Shown: in pieces, positions 7,988-15,229 of the stretch
Position numbering within the stretch: the stretch's first letter is position 1
How the letters are laid out: the number at the start of each line of letters is the position of its first letter
Source of the DNA: Candidatus Magasanikbacteria bacterium RIFOXYD12_FULL_33_17
GTDB lineage: Bacteria > Patescibacteriota > Patescibacteriia > Magasanikbacterales > UBA922
Assembly (NCBI GenBank): GCA_001783255.1
Contig: MFRB01000121.1
Coordinates: forward strand, 1 to 25,406
DNA: 25,406 bases
Reading direction: 5' to 3'
Notes under the pieces: model-generated
The model's database searches: none
Told to the model about the DNA's origin: nothing
The model's input: only the letters and a program-made list of their open reading frames with translations
Program-made: the position numbers and the translations under genes

Positions 7988-8533
7988 ATGACAGCTAAGT
8001 ATCAGGAAAAACTTCTTGTACACAAAATTCAACAGGATGGAGATACTGATAGCTTCGCTGTACTTTATGATCTCTATATACAGAAGATCTACCGCTTTAC
8101 TTATTTGAAGTTGGGTAGTAGAGAAGAAGCTGAAGATATCACTAGTGAAGTCTTTTTGAAGACTTGGAACTACCTCATTTCCAATCGGGATCAGGTGGTG
8201 AAGAGTTTCAGCGGACTTATCTATAGGATAGCGCGTAATACTTTGATAGATTTTTATAGACAAAATACTCATACTGAAATATCTCTAGAAGATTTGGATG
8301 ATATAAGAGTAGATAATAAGATATTAAAAGAGCTGGGTGATAAACAAGAAATGCAAAGAGTTGTCAAAAATTTACAAAAAATGAAAAGAGAATATCAAGA
8401 AGTGATTTTGCTCAAATATATAGAAGAATTGAGTACTCGCGAAATATCCGAAATTTTACAAAAAAATACCACGAATGTCAGAGTCACTTTGTATAGAGCG
8501 ATTAAGATTCTGAAGAAGATGTTGGAGAGATAA
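7988..8533 (+). CDS. ECF-type RNA polymerase sigma factor
   Basis: This 181-aa protein has the two-domain layout of ECF sigma factors. Sigma region 2 spans about residues 20-90, with LYDLYIQKIYRFTYLKLG and the region 2.2 core EEAEDITSEVFLKTW. Region 4 spans about 125-178, with EVILLKYIEELSTREISEIL followed by the helix-turn-helix TTNVRVTLYRAIKILKKML. Region 3 and region 1.1 are absent, as usual for the group. ECF factors redirect RNA polymerase to stress or envelope genes and are normally held by a membrane-bound anti-sigma. The next gene, a single-span DUF5667 protein, is the obvious candidate. No Shine-Dalgarno is visible. The gene is bracketed by two direct copies of a MITE-like element. 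Confidence 0.93.
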   Translation: MTAKYQEKLLVHKIQQDGDTDSFAVLYDLYIQKIYRFTYLKLGSREEAEDITSEVFLKTWNYLISNRDQVVKSFSGLIYRIARNTLIDFYRQNTHTEISLEDLDDIRVDNKILKELGDKQEMQRVVKNLQKMKREYQEVILLKYIEELSTREISEILQKNTTNVRVTLYRAIKILKKMLER

Positions 8534-8565
8534 AAAATTTGATAAAAACAAAATATCTATATAAT

Positions 8566-8712
8566 AGTTTCCTCCCCTTTGTAGGGGGAGGTTAGGAGGG
8601 GGTCTTAACCTATGTTAAAAAGAAAAACTATTCTTAATGCAATGTCCCGTTGAGACCCTACCCTGCCCCCCTCCCATTCGGCGGGCAGGCTTCCCTACGA
8701 GGGAAGGGAACT
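8566..8712 (+). mobile_element. MITE-like palindromic element, copy 2, with a nested 21-bp insertion
   Basis: This copy has the same order and orientation as copy 1. It differs by scattered substitutions (for example GGGTCTTAAC against GTTGAGACCC, which keeps a G-U pair in the stem) and by about 21 extra bases near 8668-8688, CCTCCCATTC followed by GGCGGGCAGGC. The insertion has the GGCGGGCAGG motif seen around 14637. The element lies between the sigma gene and the DUF5667 gene and spuriously extends the latter's reading frame upstream. Confidence 0.7.
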
Positions 8713-8732
8713 ATTCAAAAAAAATTATTAAT

Positions 8733-9995
8733 ATGAAAAAGATCCAAGAACAATTGAAGCGTTTGAAAAATGAAGATGTGTTACAAGCGCGTCCAGCTTG
8801 GGTTTTGGAAAACAAACACTTACTGATGTCACAAATCGCGAAAACAACTTTGGAAGCTAGTGCCAAAAAAGAAAATTGGAATATTGCTGAATCTTGGAAA
8901 AGATTTTCTCATATATACCAAATGTTTGTACCTACTAATATAAACAAAGCTTTTCGTCCTATTTTGACAGCAGTCATGGCTCTGGTCATTACGAGTGGTG
9001 GTTGGATAGCGAGTGCTTATGCTGAACCTGGAGATTTCATGTGGTCCACCAAAGTAGCTTTGAATTCTGTGGTAGAGCAAGGACAACTAGCTCTTACTCC
9101 CGAAGAAAAGAAGACTTCCATAAAATTGGACTTCGCGACCAAGAGAGCTCATATCTTGAAGCAAGTGTCTGACAGTAATATCCAAAACAAAGATACAAAA
9201 AATAAATTATTGAAAGAGACTTCGGCAGATTTGCAAAATAAATTGAATGTCGTGAGCGAAAGTTTGCAAAATGTAGATCCCAAAGATGCTGTAAATCTAG
9301 TAAAAGAAGTATCACTAAAAACAAAAGGAATTTCAAACACGTTGAAAGATGTCGCTACTCAAACAGATGACAAAAATTTATCAAAAGATTTGTCACAACA
9401 AGCAGTAGATACTTCCAAACAAAGTTTGCAAATGGTAGAAGTGGTTCTTGAAAAAAAAGTAGAAGCTAATTCAGAAGTATCTGATGAAGAAAAATTGATT
9501 ATCAAAGAACATATCAGTGATGTGGTAACTGAAATAAAAGAAGACGCTGAAAAAGTAAAAGAACAATCAACTCAACTGAAAGATCAAGATGTAATTGATT
9601 CCAAAGATATAGATGTATCAAAAGATGTAGTCAAAAGTCTAGTAGCTACCAGTAGTACTGCCAAAAATAGTTTGACTGCCAACACGATAAATGAAATTGT
9701 CTCGTCTACCTCTAGTAATCTGACAGAACCAATTAGTAACTTGGATCTAGTAAGCAAAGTAGATCAAGTAGTAAAGACGGTGAGTGAAGAAAATAATGAT
9801 GTTACAAAATTGGCTGATGACAATATCTTGGAAGCCGTGAAAAAAACTATAGAATTGAAAACAACAGTAAACAATGTAAGTAGAGAAGTCAGTAATACGC
9901 TGGTAACACAAGCGACCACGAAAGTAATCGTACCGACAACTATTATCACTACTACAAGTACAATAAAGACTAGTGTGAGTAGTACCCTAAAATAA
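8733..9995 (+). CDS. DUF5667-type single-span membrane protein, putative anti-sigma factor
   Basis: This 420-aa protein starts at the ATG at 8733; the open frame upstream to 8637 is MITE sequence. Layout: a cytoplasmic N-terminal ~70 residues (MKKIQEQLKRLKNEDVLQAR onward), a membrane span at about 72-92 (ILTAVMALVITSGGWIASAY), then an outside DUF5667-like segment (AEPGDFMWSTKVALNSVVEQ, LTPEEKKTSIKLDFATKRAH). A long charged region likely to be helical or coiled-coil follows, ending in a Thr/Ser/Ile-rich tail. The gene directly follows an ECF sigma gene. That order, plus a short cytoplasmic domain on one span, is the usual form of a membrane anti-sigma, but no zinc-binding HxxxCxxC motif is present. 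The anti-sigma role is inferred from position. Confidence 0.78.
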   Translation: MKKIQEQLKRLKNEDVLQARPAWVLENKHLLMSQIAKTTLEASAKKENWNIAESWKRFSHIYQMFVPTNINKAFRPILTAVMALVITSGGWIASAYAEPGDFMWSTKVALNSVVEQGQLALTPEEKKTSIKLDFATKRAHILKQVSDSNIQNKDTKNKLLKETSADLQNKLNVVSESLQNVDPKDAVNLVKEVSLKTKGISNTLKDVATQTDDKNLSKDLSQQAVDTSKQSLQMVEVVLEKKVEANSEVSDEEKLIIKEHISDVVTEIKEDAEKVKEQSTQLKDQDVIDSKDIDVSKDVVKSLVATSSTAKNSLTANTINEIVSSTSSNLTEPISNLDLVSKVDQVVKTVSEENNDVTKLADDNILEAVKKTIELKTTVNNVSREVSNTLVTQATTKVIVPTTIITTTSTIKTSVSSTLK

Positions 9996-10485
9996 TTTTG
10001 GAATTTTCAATTTTCAATTTTAAAATAATTTTATAATTTAACAAGGGGGATTATGGAGTATGACTTAGAAAAAAGAACATTGAAATTTAGTAAAAGTGTT
10101 GTTAATTATTTGTCAAAAATAGGGAAGACAACAATAAACAAACCTTTAATATTGCAATTGGTTAGGTCTGCTACAAGCGTTGGAGCTAATTATAGAGAAG
10201 CCAATAATGCCAGTTCCAAAAAAGATTTTACTAATAAAATATCTATATCTAAAAAAGAAATAAATGAGACCAAGTATTGGATAGAGCTATTGGCAGAGAT
10301 TTTACCTGAAAATGAGAAGAAAGATTTGAGAGATATTTGGCAAGAAGCAAAAGAACTAACACTTATATTTAACAAAATATATTATAATTCTAAAAATAAA
10401 AAACCAACAGAAGAATTTCCAGAAGAAATAAAACAATAATAAATTAAATAATTTAAAAATTGTTTGAAAATTGAAAATTCCAAAA
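9996..10485. repeat. 22-bp inverted repeats flanking the four-helix-bundle gene
   Basis: The 22 bp at 9996-10017 (TTTTGGAATT then TTCAATTTTCAA) recur as an exact reverse complement at 10464-10485. The left copy begins on the base after the DUF5667 stop codon, and the right copy ends ~45 bp before the folded RNA leader. The pair frames the 10053-10439 gene as a 490-bp cassette. Additional TTTTCAA-like units extend both ends. Confidence 0.7.
10053..10439 (+). CDS. Four-helix-bundle protein (S23 / 23S rRNA intervening-sequence family)
   Basis: This 128-aa protein is mostly helical and fits the TIGR02436/S23 four-helix-bundle family. Typical landmarks are LILQLVRSATSVGANYREAN near residues 35-54, SSKKDFTNKISISKKEINE near 56-74 and TKYWIELLAEILPEN near 75-89. 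The gene has a strong AAGGGGGA Shine-Dalgarno just ahead of the ATG, unusual in this window. In some bacteria the family is encoded inside 23S rRNA intervening sequences; as a free gene its function is unknown. It sits between perfect 22-bp inverted repeats, which suggests it arrived as a cassette between the DUF5667 gene and the S-layer leader. Confidence 0.88.
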   Translation: MEYDLEKRTLKFSKSVVNYLSKIGKTTINKPLILQLVRSATSVGANYREANNASSKKDFTNKISISKKEINETKYWIELLAEILPENEKKDLRDIWQEAKELTLIFNKIYYNSKNKKPTEEFPEEIKQ

Positions 10486-10507
10486 TTGAAAATTAAAATT
10501 ATCGCCA

Positions 10508-10528
10508 ATTAAGAAATTGTTTCTTAAT
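10508..10528. repeat. 9-bp perfect inverted repeat before the RNA leader
   Basis: ATTAAGAAA and TTTCTTAAT are separated by TTG. There is no U-run, so it is a weak candidate for a terminator and could be an operator for the transcript that follows. Confidence 0.4.
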
Positions 10529-10530
10529 AA

Positions 10531-10735
10531 AGCCCCTTACTATATGGCTTATAGTCTGTAAATTGCAGATTGCAAGCCATACAGTAACCACCGCAGCTTT
10601 CTGTGGTTGGGAATGGGCACTCGTCTTGGCCGACGAGACTCTACCCCGAAAAATTTTCCGCCCTAGGCGGACTACTTCGGGGGACCCCACTTGACCAAAA
10701 GGTCGATCTGTCGCAAGACGGAGTTGGGTGGTTAT
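10531..10735 (+). ncRNA. Strongly folded RNA, probably the 5' leader of the S-layer mRNA; no known family recognised
   Basis: This stretch is much richer in G+C than its surroundings and packed with stems. ACTATATGGCTT (10539-10550) pairs with AAGCCATACAGT (10574-10585) with one mismatch. CCACCGCAG pairs with CTGTGGTTGG (10588-10610). CTCGTC pairs with GACGAG (10620-10637). CCCCGAA (10644-10650) pairs with TTCGGGG (10676-10682) and encloses CCGCC-CTA-GGCGG. ACCCCAC (10684-10690) pairs with GTTGGGT (10723-10729) to close a three-way junction holding TTGACC-AAAA-GGTCGA and CTGTC-GCAA-GACGG, the latter with a GNRA tetraloop. No terminator separates it from the S-layer ATG at 10816, so a 5' UTR role is likely. 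It lacks the signatures of RNase P, tmRNA, SRP RNA, TPP or cobalamin riboswitches. The promoter was not located with confidence; if TATATG at 10541 is the -10, the first stem would not be transcribed. Confidence 0.7.
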
Positions 10736-10815
10736 TTATTCAGACTTATTGTGATGACACCGTGATATTTATTTATCAATACGGAGGCGCATCGCAATGA
10801 GCCAAAAAGGTATTT

Positions 10816-13800
10816 ATGAAAGATGTATTAAAATTCGGAAAAAAATTGTTCACCTTTTCAGTAGTAGCTATGACACTAGCTTGGAGTCTTGGTTTATCCA
10901 TGGTAGCTCCTCTAGTTGCTAACGCTGAAGGTGAATGTCCAGCAGTTGAAGCTGGTGACTTGGTAAAAGTCGCTGGTAAAGCAACTGTATACGTGATCAG
11001 TTCTGATCTAAAAAGACAAGTAATCCCTGATGAAAAAGTTTTCTATACTTGGTATAAAGATTTCTCAAGTGTAAAAATTATCGCAGAAACTTGTCTATCA
11101 CAATTTCCTTTGACTCCTTACTATCTTACTTTCCGTCCAGGTAGTATGCTTGTAAAGAGTGCAGAGGCTGCTTCTGTATACGCTGTTCTTCCTGGTGGTG
11201 AGCTTGCTCACATTGCCAACGAACAAGTTGCAGCAGCTCTATATGGTGCTAACTGGTTCAAATCAGCTGTATTAGCTGTAGTTCCAGATACAAAATTAGC
11301 TTCATATCCAGACAATGGTAAAAAAGTTTCTTCAGCAATGCCACATGATGGTATGTTGTTGAAGAGAGCTGAAAATACTCAAATTTTCTATGTAACAGGT
11401 GGTAAACTTGTTAATGTAGAAGGTGCTTTGAGTAAAGTAACTTCTGGTGCTGTACGCACTGTTTCTGAAGCTGTAATTTCAACTTTAGGATTAGGTGTTA
11501 GTTCAGTAACTGAAGCAAACATTTTGACACAAGGTGCTGTAACAACAACTCCTGTTGTGTTAGGTAACTTAACTGTAAGTTTAAGTGCTAGTACACCATC
11601 ATCAAAAACTTTGGTTGCTGGTCAAGCTATCGCCCACTTAACTTCATTCAATTTGAAAAATGAAAGTTCATCAGAAATGAAAGTAACTTCTATCAAATTG
11701 AAGAGAATTGGTGTATCTGCTGATACAACTTTGTCATCAGTATATCTATACCAAGGTATGAAACGTCTAACAGACAATTCTACAGTATCAAGTGGTTTTA
11801 TTTCTTTTAATGATTCAACAGGTATCGTAACTGTTCCTGCTTATTCTACAGTTACTGTAGACGTTAAATCTAATATTACTTCTGCTACTTCTGGACAAAC
11901 AGTTGGTGTTAGTATTGAATCATCATCTGATGTAAAAGCAACAAATGCTTCTATTGGTGGTAGTTTCCCTGTTTCAGGTAATCTACACTCAATAGCTACT
12001 GCTACATTGGCTGATTTCAATATGAGTTCTACTGTTACTCCTGCTACTACTGATGTAGATTCACAATCTGATTATGTAATGTTCCAAAATTCTGTATCAA
12101 TCACAGAAAGAGATGTATATCTACGTTCTGTAAGATTTAGACAAATTGGTTCAATGTCAAAATCAGATCTTTCTAATTTCAGATTATATGTAGAAGGTGT
12201 TCAAGTTGGTAGTATTGTTTCATCTGTTGATGAAAATAACTATTTAGTATTTGATTTATCTTCTTCACCTGTATTAATGAAGACTGGTACTCGTATTATC
12301 AAACTTCTTGGTGATGTAGTAGATGGTTCTTCAAGAACTTTTAGTTTCTCTATTAGACAAGCTTCTGATGTAGAAGTAACAGATAGTCAATATGGTGTTA
12401 ATGTATTAGCTAGAGCTAATAGTACAAGTTTTTCAGCTCTTACAACTGGTACACAAACAATTGCTTCTGGTACTTTGACAATCACTAAGATGTCAGATTC
12501 ACCATCTGGTAATGTTATCAATGGTGCTACAAATGTAAAATTAGCTAAATTTCAAGTAAAAGCCAATGGTGAAAAAGTAAAAGTAGAAAATCTACGTGTA
12601 TATGTAGATGAAAGTGATTCTGATACTGCTTTGACATTAAGAAATGGTATGATTTATGCTAATGGTGTTCAAATCGGTAATACTGCTTCTTTAGCAGCAT
12701 TGGATGATGCAACATTAGGATACACTGAGTATAATCTTGGCTCTGCTCTAGTAGTAGAACCTGGTACTCCAGTAGTTCTTGAAGTATATGCTGATATATA
12801 TGATAATGATGGTGCAAATGAAGTAGCTGTTGGTGACACTTTACGTGTTTATCTTGATACTGGTTCAAGTAATGCTCAAAGAATGGTTTCTTTGAACTAT
12901 TTCAATGCTCCAACTGCTGATTTAGGTGCTAATACACTTACAGTTGCAGAAGGTAGTTTGACTGTTGCTAAAAATACATCTTTGAATAATCACACTGCTG
13001 TAGCTGCAAAAACAGCTTACAAAGTTGGTTCTTTCAAAGTTGTTGGAAACACAACTGAAGATGTAAGTGTTACATCTGTTGTTGTAGATTTTACAGCAAC
13101 TGATGCAGCTGATGCTTCTTCTGATTTGACAAATTTGTATTTCACTTTTGGTGATAAAACAAGTTCTATCAAATCTACTGTAACTGATACAAACAACACT
13201 TGGTCAGTAAATTATACTGTTAAAGCTGGTGAAACTGTAACTGTAGATGTATATGCTGATGTAGCTACAACAGTTACAGACGCTGCTGGTGCTGCTGATA
13301 CACTATATACAAACCTACAAATTGTTGGTACTGGTGTAACATCAAGTTCATCAATTGATCAAAATGCTGATGGACAAACTACTACTTGGGGTACAGGCTC
13401 ATTTGTAACTGCTTTGGATGGTTCTTCACCTCTAAACAGAATTGTGGCTGCTAACCAAGAAGTAGAAGCTGCTAATTACAAATTTACAGCTACAAATGAA
13501 ACTTATACTGTAAAAGAAGTACAAGTAAAATTAGCTAGTGCAGCTGTTGCTACAGCTGTTTCTGAAGCTAAATTTTATTCAGGTACAACTTTACTTGGTT
13601 CTGCTTCATTTTCATTATCAAGTAATACAGCTGCTAAATTAACAGGTATGTCACTTGAAGTACCTGCAAATAGTAGTAAAGTAATTACTGTAAAATTAGT
13701 ATTGAACAATGTAGGTACTGGTATGGGTACTTCTCAAGTTAATGCTGCTTTGACACTTGATAGTGTATTGTTTGAAGATACACAAGGTGTACAAGATACA

Positions 13801-14517
13801 TCTGCTACAGATAGAGCAGGAAATGAAATGTATGTTTACAAATCAGTTCCTACTGTTGCTTCTGTAAATCTTGATAACTCAAGTAATATTGTAAATGGTC
13901 AACCAATGGATCTTTACAAATTTACTGTTACTGCTGGAACAAATGATGTTAGATTAAAACAATTTGTTTTACCTGCTACATTGACTGATGGTGGTACTGG
14001 TACTGATACACTTGAGGTAGAATCTTTGAAACTATATGAAAATGGTGTTGATATCAGTTCATATGTTGTTTTACAAGATCAAGCTGGAAATAGTGTTGAA
14101 TCTACTTCAGGTTTACTTGAGGCTGATGATCACTTAGTAATATCTTGGGCTGCTGGTTATGAAGGTAGTATAACTGCTGGTGCAACAAAGACTTATACAA
14201 TTAGAGGTACTTTGGCTGGCTTTAATACTACAGATTCTGATGCTAACCCAACAGACTCATTTAGTCTTTACTTCCCTGGTGATTCAGCTCATAACAGTAC
14301 TAAAGTATACCTAAATGGTACAGCTACTGCTGTTACTATCTGGGGTTTACATACTGCTGCAGCTGTTACAGGTAGTGGTACTTTATACAACTTCATTTGG
14401 TCAGATGCTAACTCTACATCTCACGTTGCCGATGAGAACGCAACTTCTACAGGTGATTGGATGAACAGTTACAAAGTATTAAATCTAGACTTAGATGGAG
14501 AAACATGGTCTAATTAA
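10816..14517 (+). CDS. S-layer-like surface protein
   Basis: This 1233-aa secreted protein starts at an ATG preceded by AAAAAGG with 5-nt spacing. Residues 1-37 form a signal peptide (VVAMTLAWSLGLSMVAPLVA, cleavage likely near NAEG). Residues ~40-230 hold about three copies of a module with LVK, VYxV, RQVIP/AHIAN and F/W motifs, seen in CPR surface proteins. From ~245 onward come five or so beta-sandwich repeats, each opening with a phrase like GNLTVSLSAS, GTLTITK or GSLTVAK and closing with a YADIYD/YADVAT-type strand. The C-terminus (FIWSDANSTSH, then STGDWMNSYKVLNLDLDGET) matches the conserved tail I associate with CPR S-layer proteins. Codon choice is narrow (GGT, GCT, ACT/ACA, TCA), fitting very high expression. 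A folded RNA leader precedes it and a strong terminator follows. It probably forms the outer lattice and may be glycosylated. Confidence 0.87.
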   Translation: MKDVLKFGKKLFTFSVVAMTLAWSLGLSMVAPLVANAEGECPAVEAGDLVKVAGKATVYVISSDLKRQVIPDEKVFYTWYKDFSSVKIIAETCLSQFPLTPYYLTFRPGSMLVKSAEAASVYAVLPGGELAHIANEQVAAALYGANWFKSAVLAVVPDTKLASYPDNGKKVSSAMPHDGMLLKRAENTQIFYVTGGKLVNVEGALSKVTSGAVRTVSEAVISTLGLGVSSVTEANILTQGAVTTTPVVLGNLTVSLSASTPSSKTLVAGQAIAHLTSFNLKNESSSEMKVTSIKLKRIGVSADTTLSSVYLYQGMKRLTDNSTVSSGFISFNDSTGIVTVPAYSTVTVDVKSNITSATSGQTVGVSIESSSDVKATNASIGGSFPVSGNLHSIATATLADFNMSSTVTPATTDVDSQSDYVMFQNSVSITERDVYLRSVRFRQIGSMSKSDLSNFRLYVEGVQVGSIVSSVDENNYLVFDLSSSPVLMKTGTRIIKLLGDVVDGSSRTFSFSIRQASDVEVTDSQYGVNVLARANSTSFSALTTGTQTIASGTLTITKMSDSPSGNVINGATNVKLAKFQVKANGEKVKVENLRVYVDESDSDTALTLRNGMIYANGVQIGNTASLAALDDATLGYTEYNLGSALVVEPGTPVVLEVYADIYDNDGANEVAVGDTLRVYLDTGSSNAQRMVSLNYFNAPTADLGANTLTVAEGSLTVAKNTSLNNHTAVAAKTAYKVGSFKVVGNTTEDVSVTSVVVDFTATDAADASSDLTNLYFTFGDKTSSIKSTVTDTNNTWSVNYTVKAGETVTVDVYADVATTVTDAAGAADTLYTNLQIVGTGVTSSSSIDQNADGQTTTWGTGSFVTALDGSSPLNRIVAANQEVEAANYKFTATNETYTVKEVQVKLASAAVATAVSEAKFYSGTTLLGSASFSLSSNTAAKLTGMSLEVPANSSKVITVKLVLNNVGTGMGTSQVNAALTLDSVLFEDTQGVQDTSATDRAGNEMYVYKSVPTVASVNLDNSSNIVNGQPMDLYKFTVTAGTNDVRLKQFVLPATLTDGGTGTDTLEVESLKLYENGVDISSYVVLQDQAGNSVESTSGLLEADDHLVISWAAGYEGSITAGATKTYTIRGTLAGFNTTDSDANPTDSFSLYFPGDSAHNSTKVYLNGTATAVTIWGLHTAAAVTGSGTLYNFIWSDANSTSHVADENATSTGDWMNSYKVLNLDLDGETWSN

Positions 14518-14565
14518 TGATTTTGTTTAATCATTAATATTATTAAGTAATTAATAATAACATTA

Positions 14566-14595
14566 CCCACCCCTTCGGGGGTGGGTTTTGTTTTG
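14566..14595 (+). terminator. Strong Rho-independent terminator of the S-layer gene
   Basis: CCCACCCC pairs perfectly with GGGGTGGG around a TTCG tetraloop (14566-14585), followed by TTTTGTTTTG. Confidence 0.92.
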
Positions 14596-14624
14596 CTTGA
14601 AAAAATGTTGGTTGTTTGTGGTAG

Positions 14625-14733
14625 AGATCTACCCTAGGCGGGCAGGCAGGTCTCCACCTTCGCTAAAGCTATGGCGGGCAAGGCGCGACCTTGTCCTTAC
14701 GGACGTGGTAAATAATTCAAATATTATTTTGAT
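14625..14733. repeat. Degenerate palindromic/REP-like relic
   Basis: This gene-free stretch is a patchwork: a GGTAGAGATCTACC palindrome, GGCGGGCAGGCAGG, and a segment rich in GGCGGGC and AAGGCGCGACCTT. From 14691 to 14723 it matches 17058-17090, inside the RAYT gene just after its REP palindrome, at 28 of 33 positions. It is therefore probably a decayed copy of the REP element plus adjacent RAYT sequence. The rest of the gap 14518-14930 holds the S-layer terminator, a promoter-bearing repeat, a hairpin and the toxin-antitoxin promoter. Confidence 0.5.
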
Positions 14734-14741
14734 TAGGTATT

Positions 14742-14774
14742 TTTTGTGTTATAATAAGTTTGTTATTAACTAAA
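14742..14774 (+). repeat. Direct repeat with extended -10 promoter, copy 1 (upstream of the toxin-antitoxin pair)
   Basis: It contains TGTTATAAT (14747-14755) followed by GTTATTAACTAAA. Nearly the same sequence (one substitution, one extra base) lies at 15568-15601. The two copies bracket the toxin-antitoxin module. No gene directly follows this copy, so it looks like an orphan promoter. Confidence 0.6.
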
Positions 14775-14800
14775 ATAAAAAATAAAGCACTAACTGCTAT

Positions 14801-14858
14801 CACCCCCCCTCCAGTCCTGCCTACCGGACAGACAGACTATCCTTGTTTGAGGGGGGTG
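14801..14858. repeat. Palindromic hairpin element (CACCCCCCCTC / GAGGGGGGTG)
   Basis: The two arms pair over 10 bp with one bulged base. The 38-nt loop contains CCTGCCTACCGGACAGACAG. There is no U-run, so it reads as an intergenic palindromic element and not a terminator. Confidence 0.5.
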
Positions 14859-14873
14859 GAGTACGGATTGAAC

Positions 14874-14913
14874 TTGACAAAGATATGTAATTGTAATATA
14901 ATTACATTGTAAT
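14874..14913 (+). promoter_or_regulatory. Consensus promoter with overlapping TGTAAT operator, toxin-antitoxin operon
   Basis: A perfect TTGACA (14874-14879), 17 bp and a perfect TATAAT (14897-14902) are present. TGTAAT repeats at 14886, 14892 and 14908, and its inverse ATTACA is at 14901. TGTAATATAATTACA (14892-14906) is a palindrome centred on the -10 box. This is the layout expected for autorepression by a RelB/DinJ-type antitoxin, which would block polymerase when bound. Confidence 0.75.
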
Positions 14914-14930
14914 ACAGTAATTTATTTTTT

Positions 14931-15218
14931 ATGAAAAAAGAACTACTTCAGGTTAGGGTTGACCCTAAGGTAAAAAAACAAGTAAATAAAATATTTTCTT
15001 CTCTTGGTATTGACGTCAGTACCGGTGTGAGGATATATCTAAGTCAAGTAATTTTGCATAAAGGCATACCATTTTCTGTGGTTACTGAAAATGGTTTCAC
15101 AAGCAGTCAAGAAAACCAGATTTTGAAAGAATTCAAAAAGACAAAAAAATTATACGATGAAGGTAATTTGATAGCCTATTCTTCTATAAAAGATTTGAAG
15201 GATAGTTTGGAAGAATAA
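14931..15218 (+). CDS. RelB/DinJ-family antitoxin
   Basis: This 95-aa protein has a ribbon-helix-helix N-terminus: LLQVRVDPKVKKQVNKIF forms the DNA-binding strand and first helix, and GIDVSTGVRIYLSQVILHKG the second helix with the family's typical ending GIPFSV. The C-terminal half (FKKTKKLYDEGNLIAYSSIK) is the toxin-wrapping segment. It binds and neutralises the YafQ-like toxin encoded 11 bp downstream and probably represses its own consensus promoter via TGTAAT boxes. No Shine-Dalgarno is seen before the ATG, whereas the toxin gene has one (GTGGGGGT). Confidence 0.9.
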   Translation: MKKELLQVRVDPKVKKQVNKIFSSLGIDVSTGVRIYLSQVILHKGIPFSVVTENGFTSSQENQILKEFKKTKKLYDEGNLIAYSSIKDLKDSLEE

Positions 15219-15229
15219 ACTGTGGGGGT

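Noticed and set aside
8637..8732. N-terminal extension of the DUF5667 protein
   Set aside because: The extra 32 codons are the right half of MITE copy 2; the homologous region starts at MKKIQEQ from the ATG at 8733.
10587..10650. Cobalamin-riboswitch-like GGGAATGGGCAC segment
   Set aside because: The essential B12 box and the kissing-loop arrangement are missing, and the downstream gene has no link to cobalamin.
10499..10690. 63-codon minus-strand ORF
   Set aside because: It overlaps the folded RNA on the opposite strand and resembles no protein family.
10603..10800. 65-codon plus-strand ORF in front of the S-layer gene
   Set aside because: It runs through the stems of the folded RNA and has no protein-like composition or ribosome site; the open frame is a by-product of the structured sequence.
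12659..12868. Minus-strand ORF inside the S-layer gene
   Set aside because: It is a low-complexity antisense frame caused by repetitive codon use of the S-layer gene.
14588..14773. 61-codon ORF after the S-layer terminator
   Set aside because: It consists of terminator tail and palindromic repeat sequence with no ribosome site.
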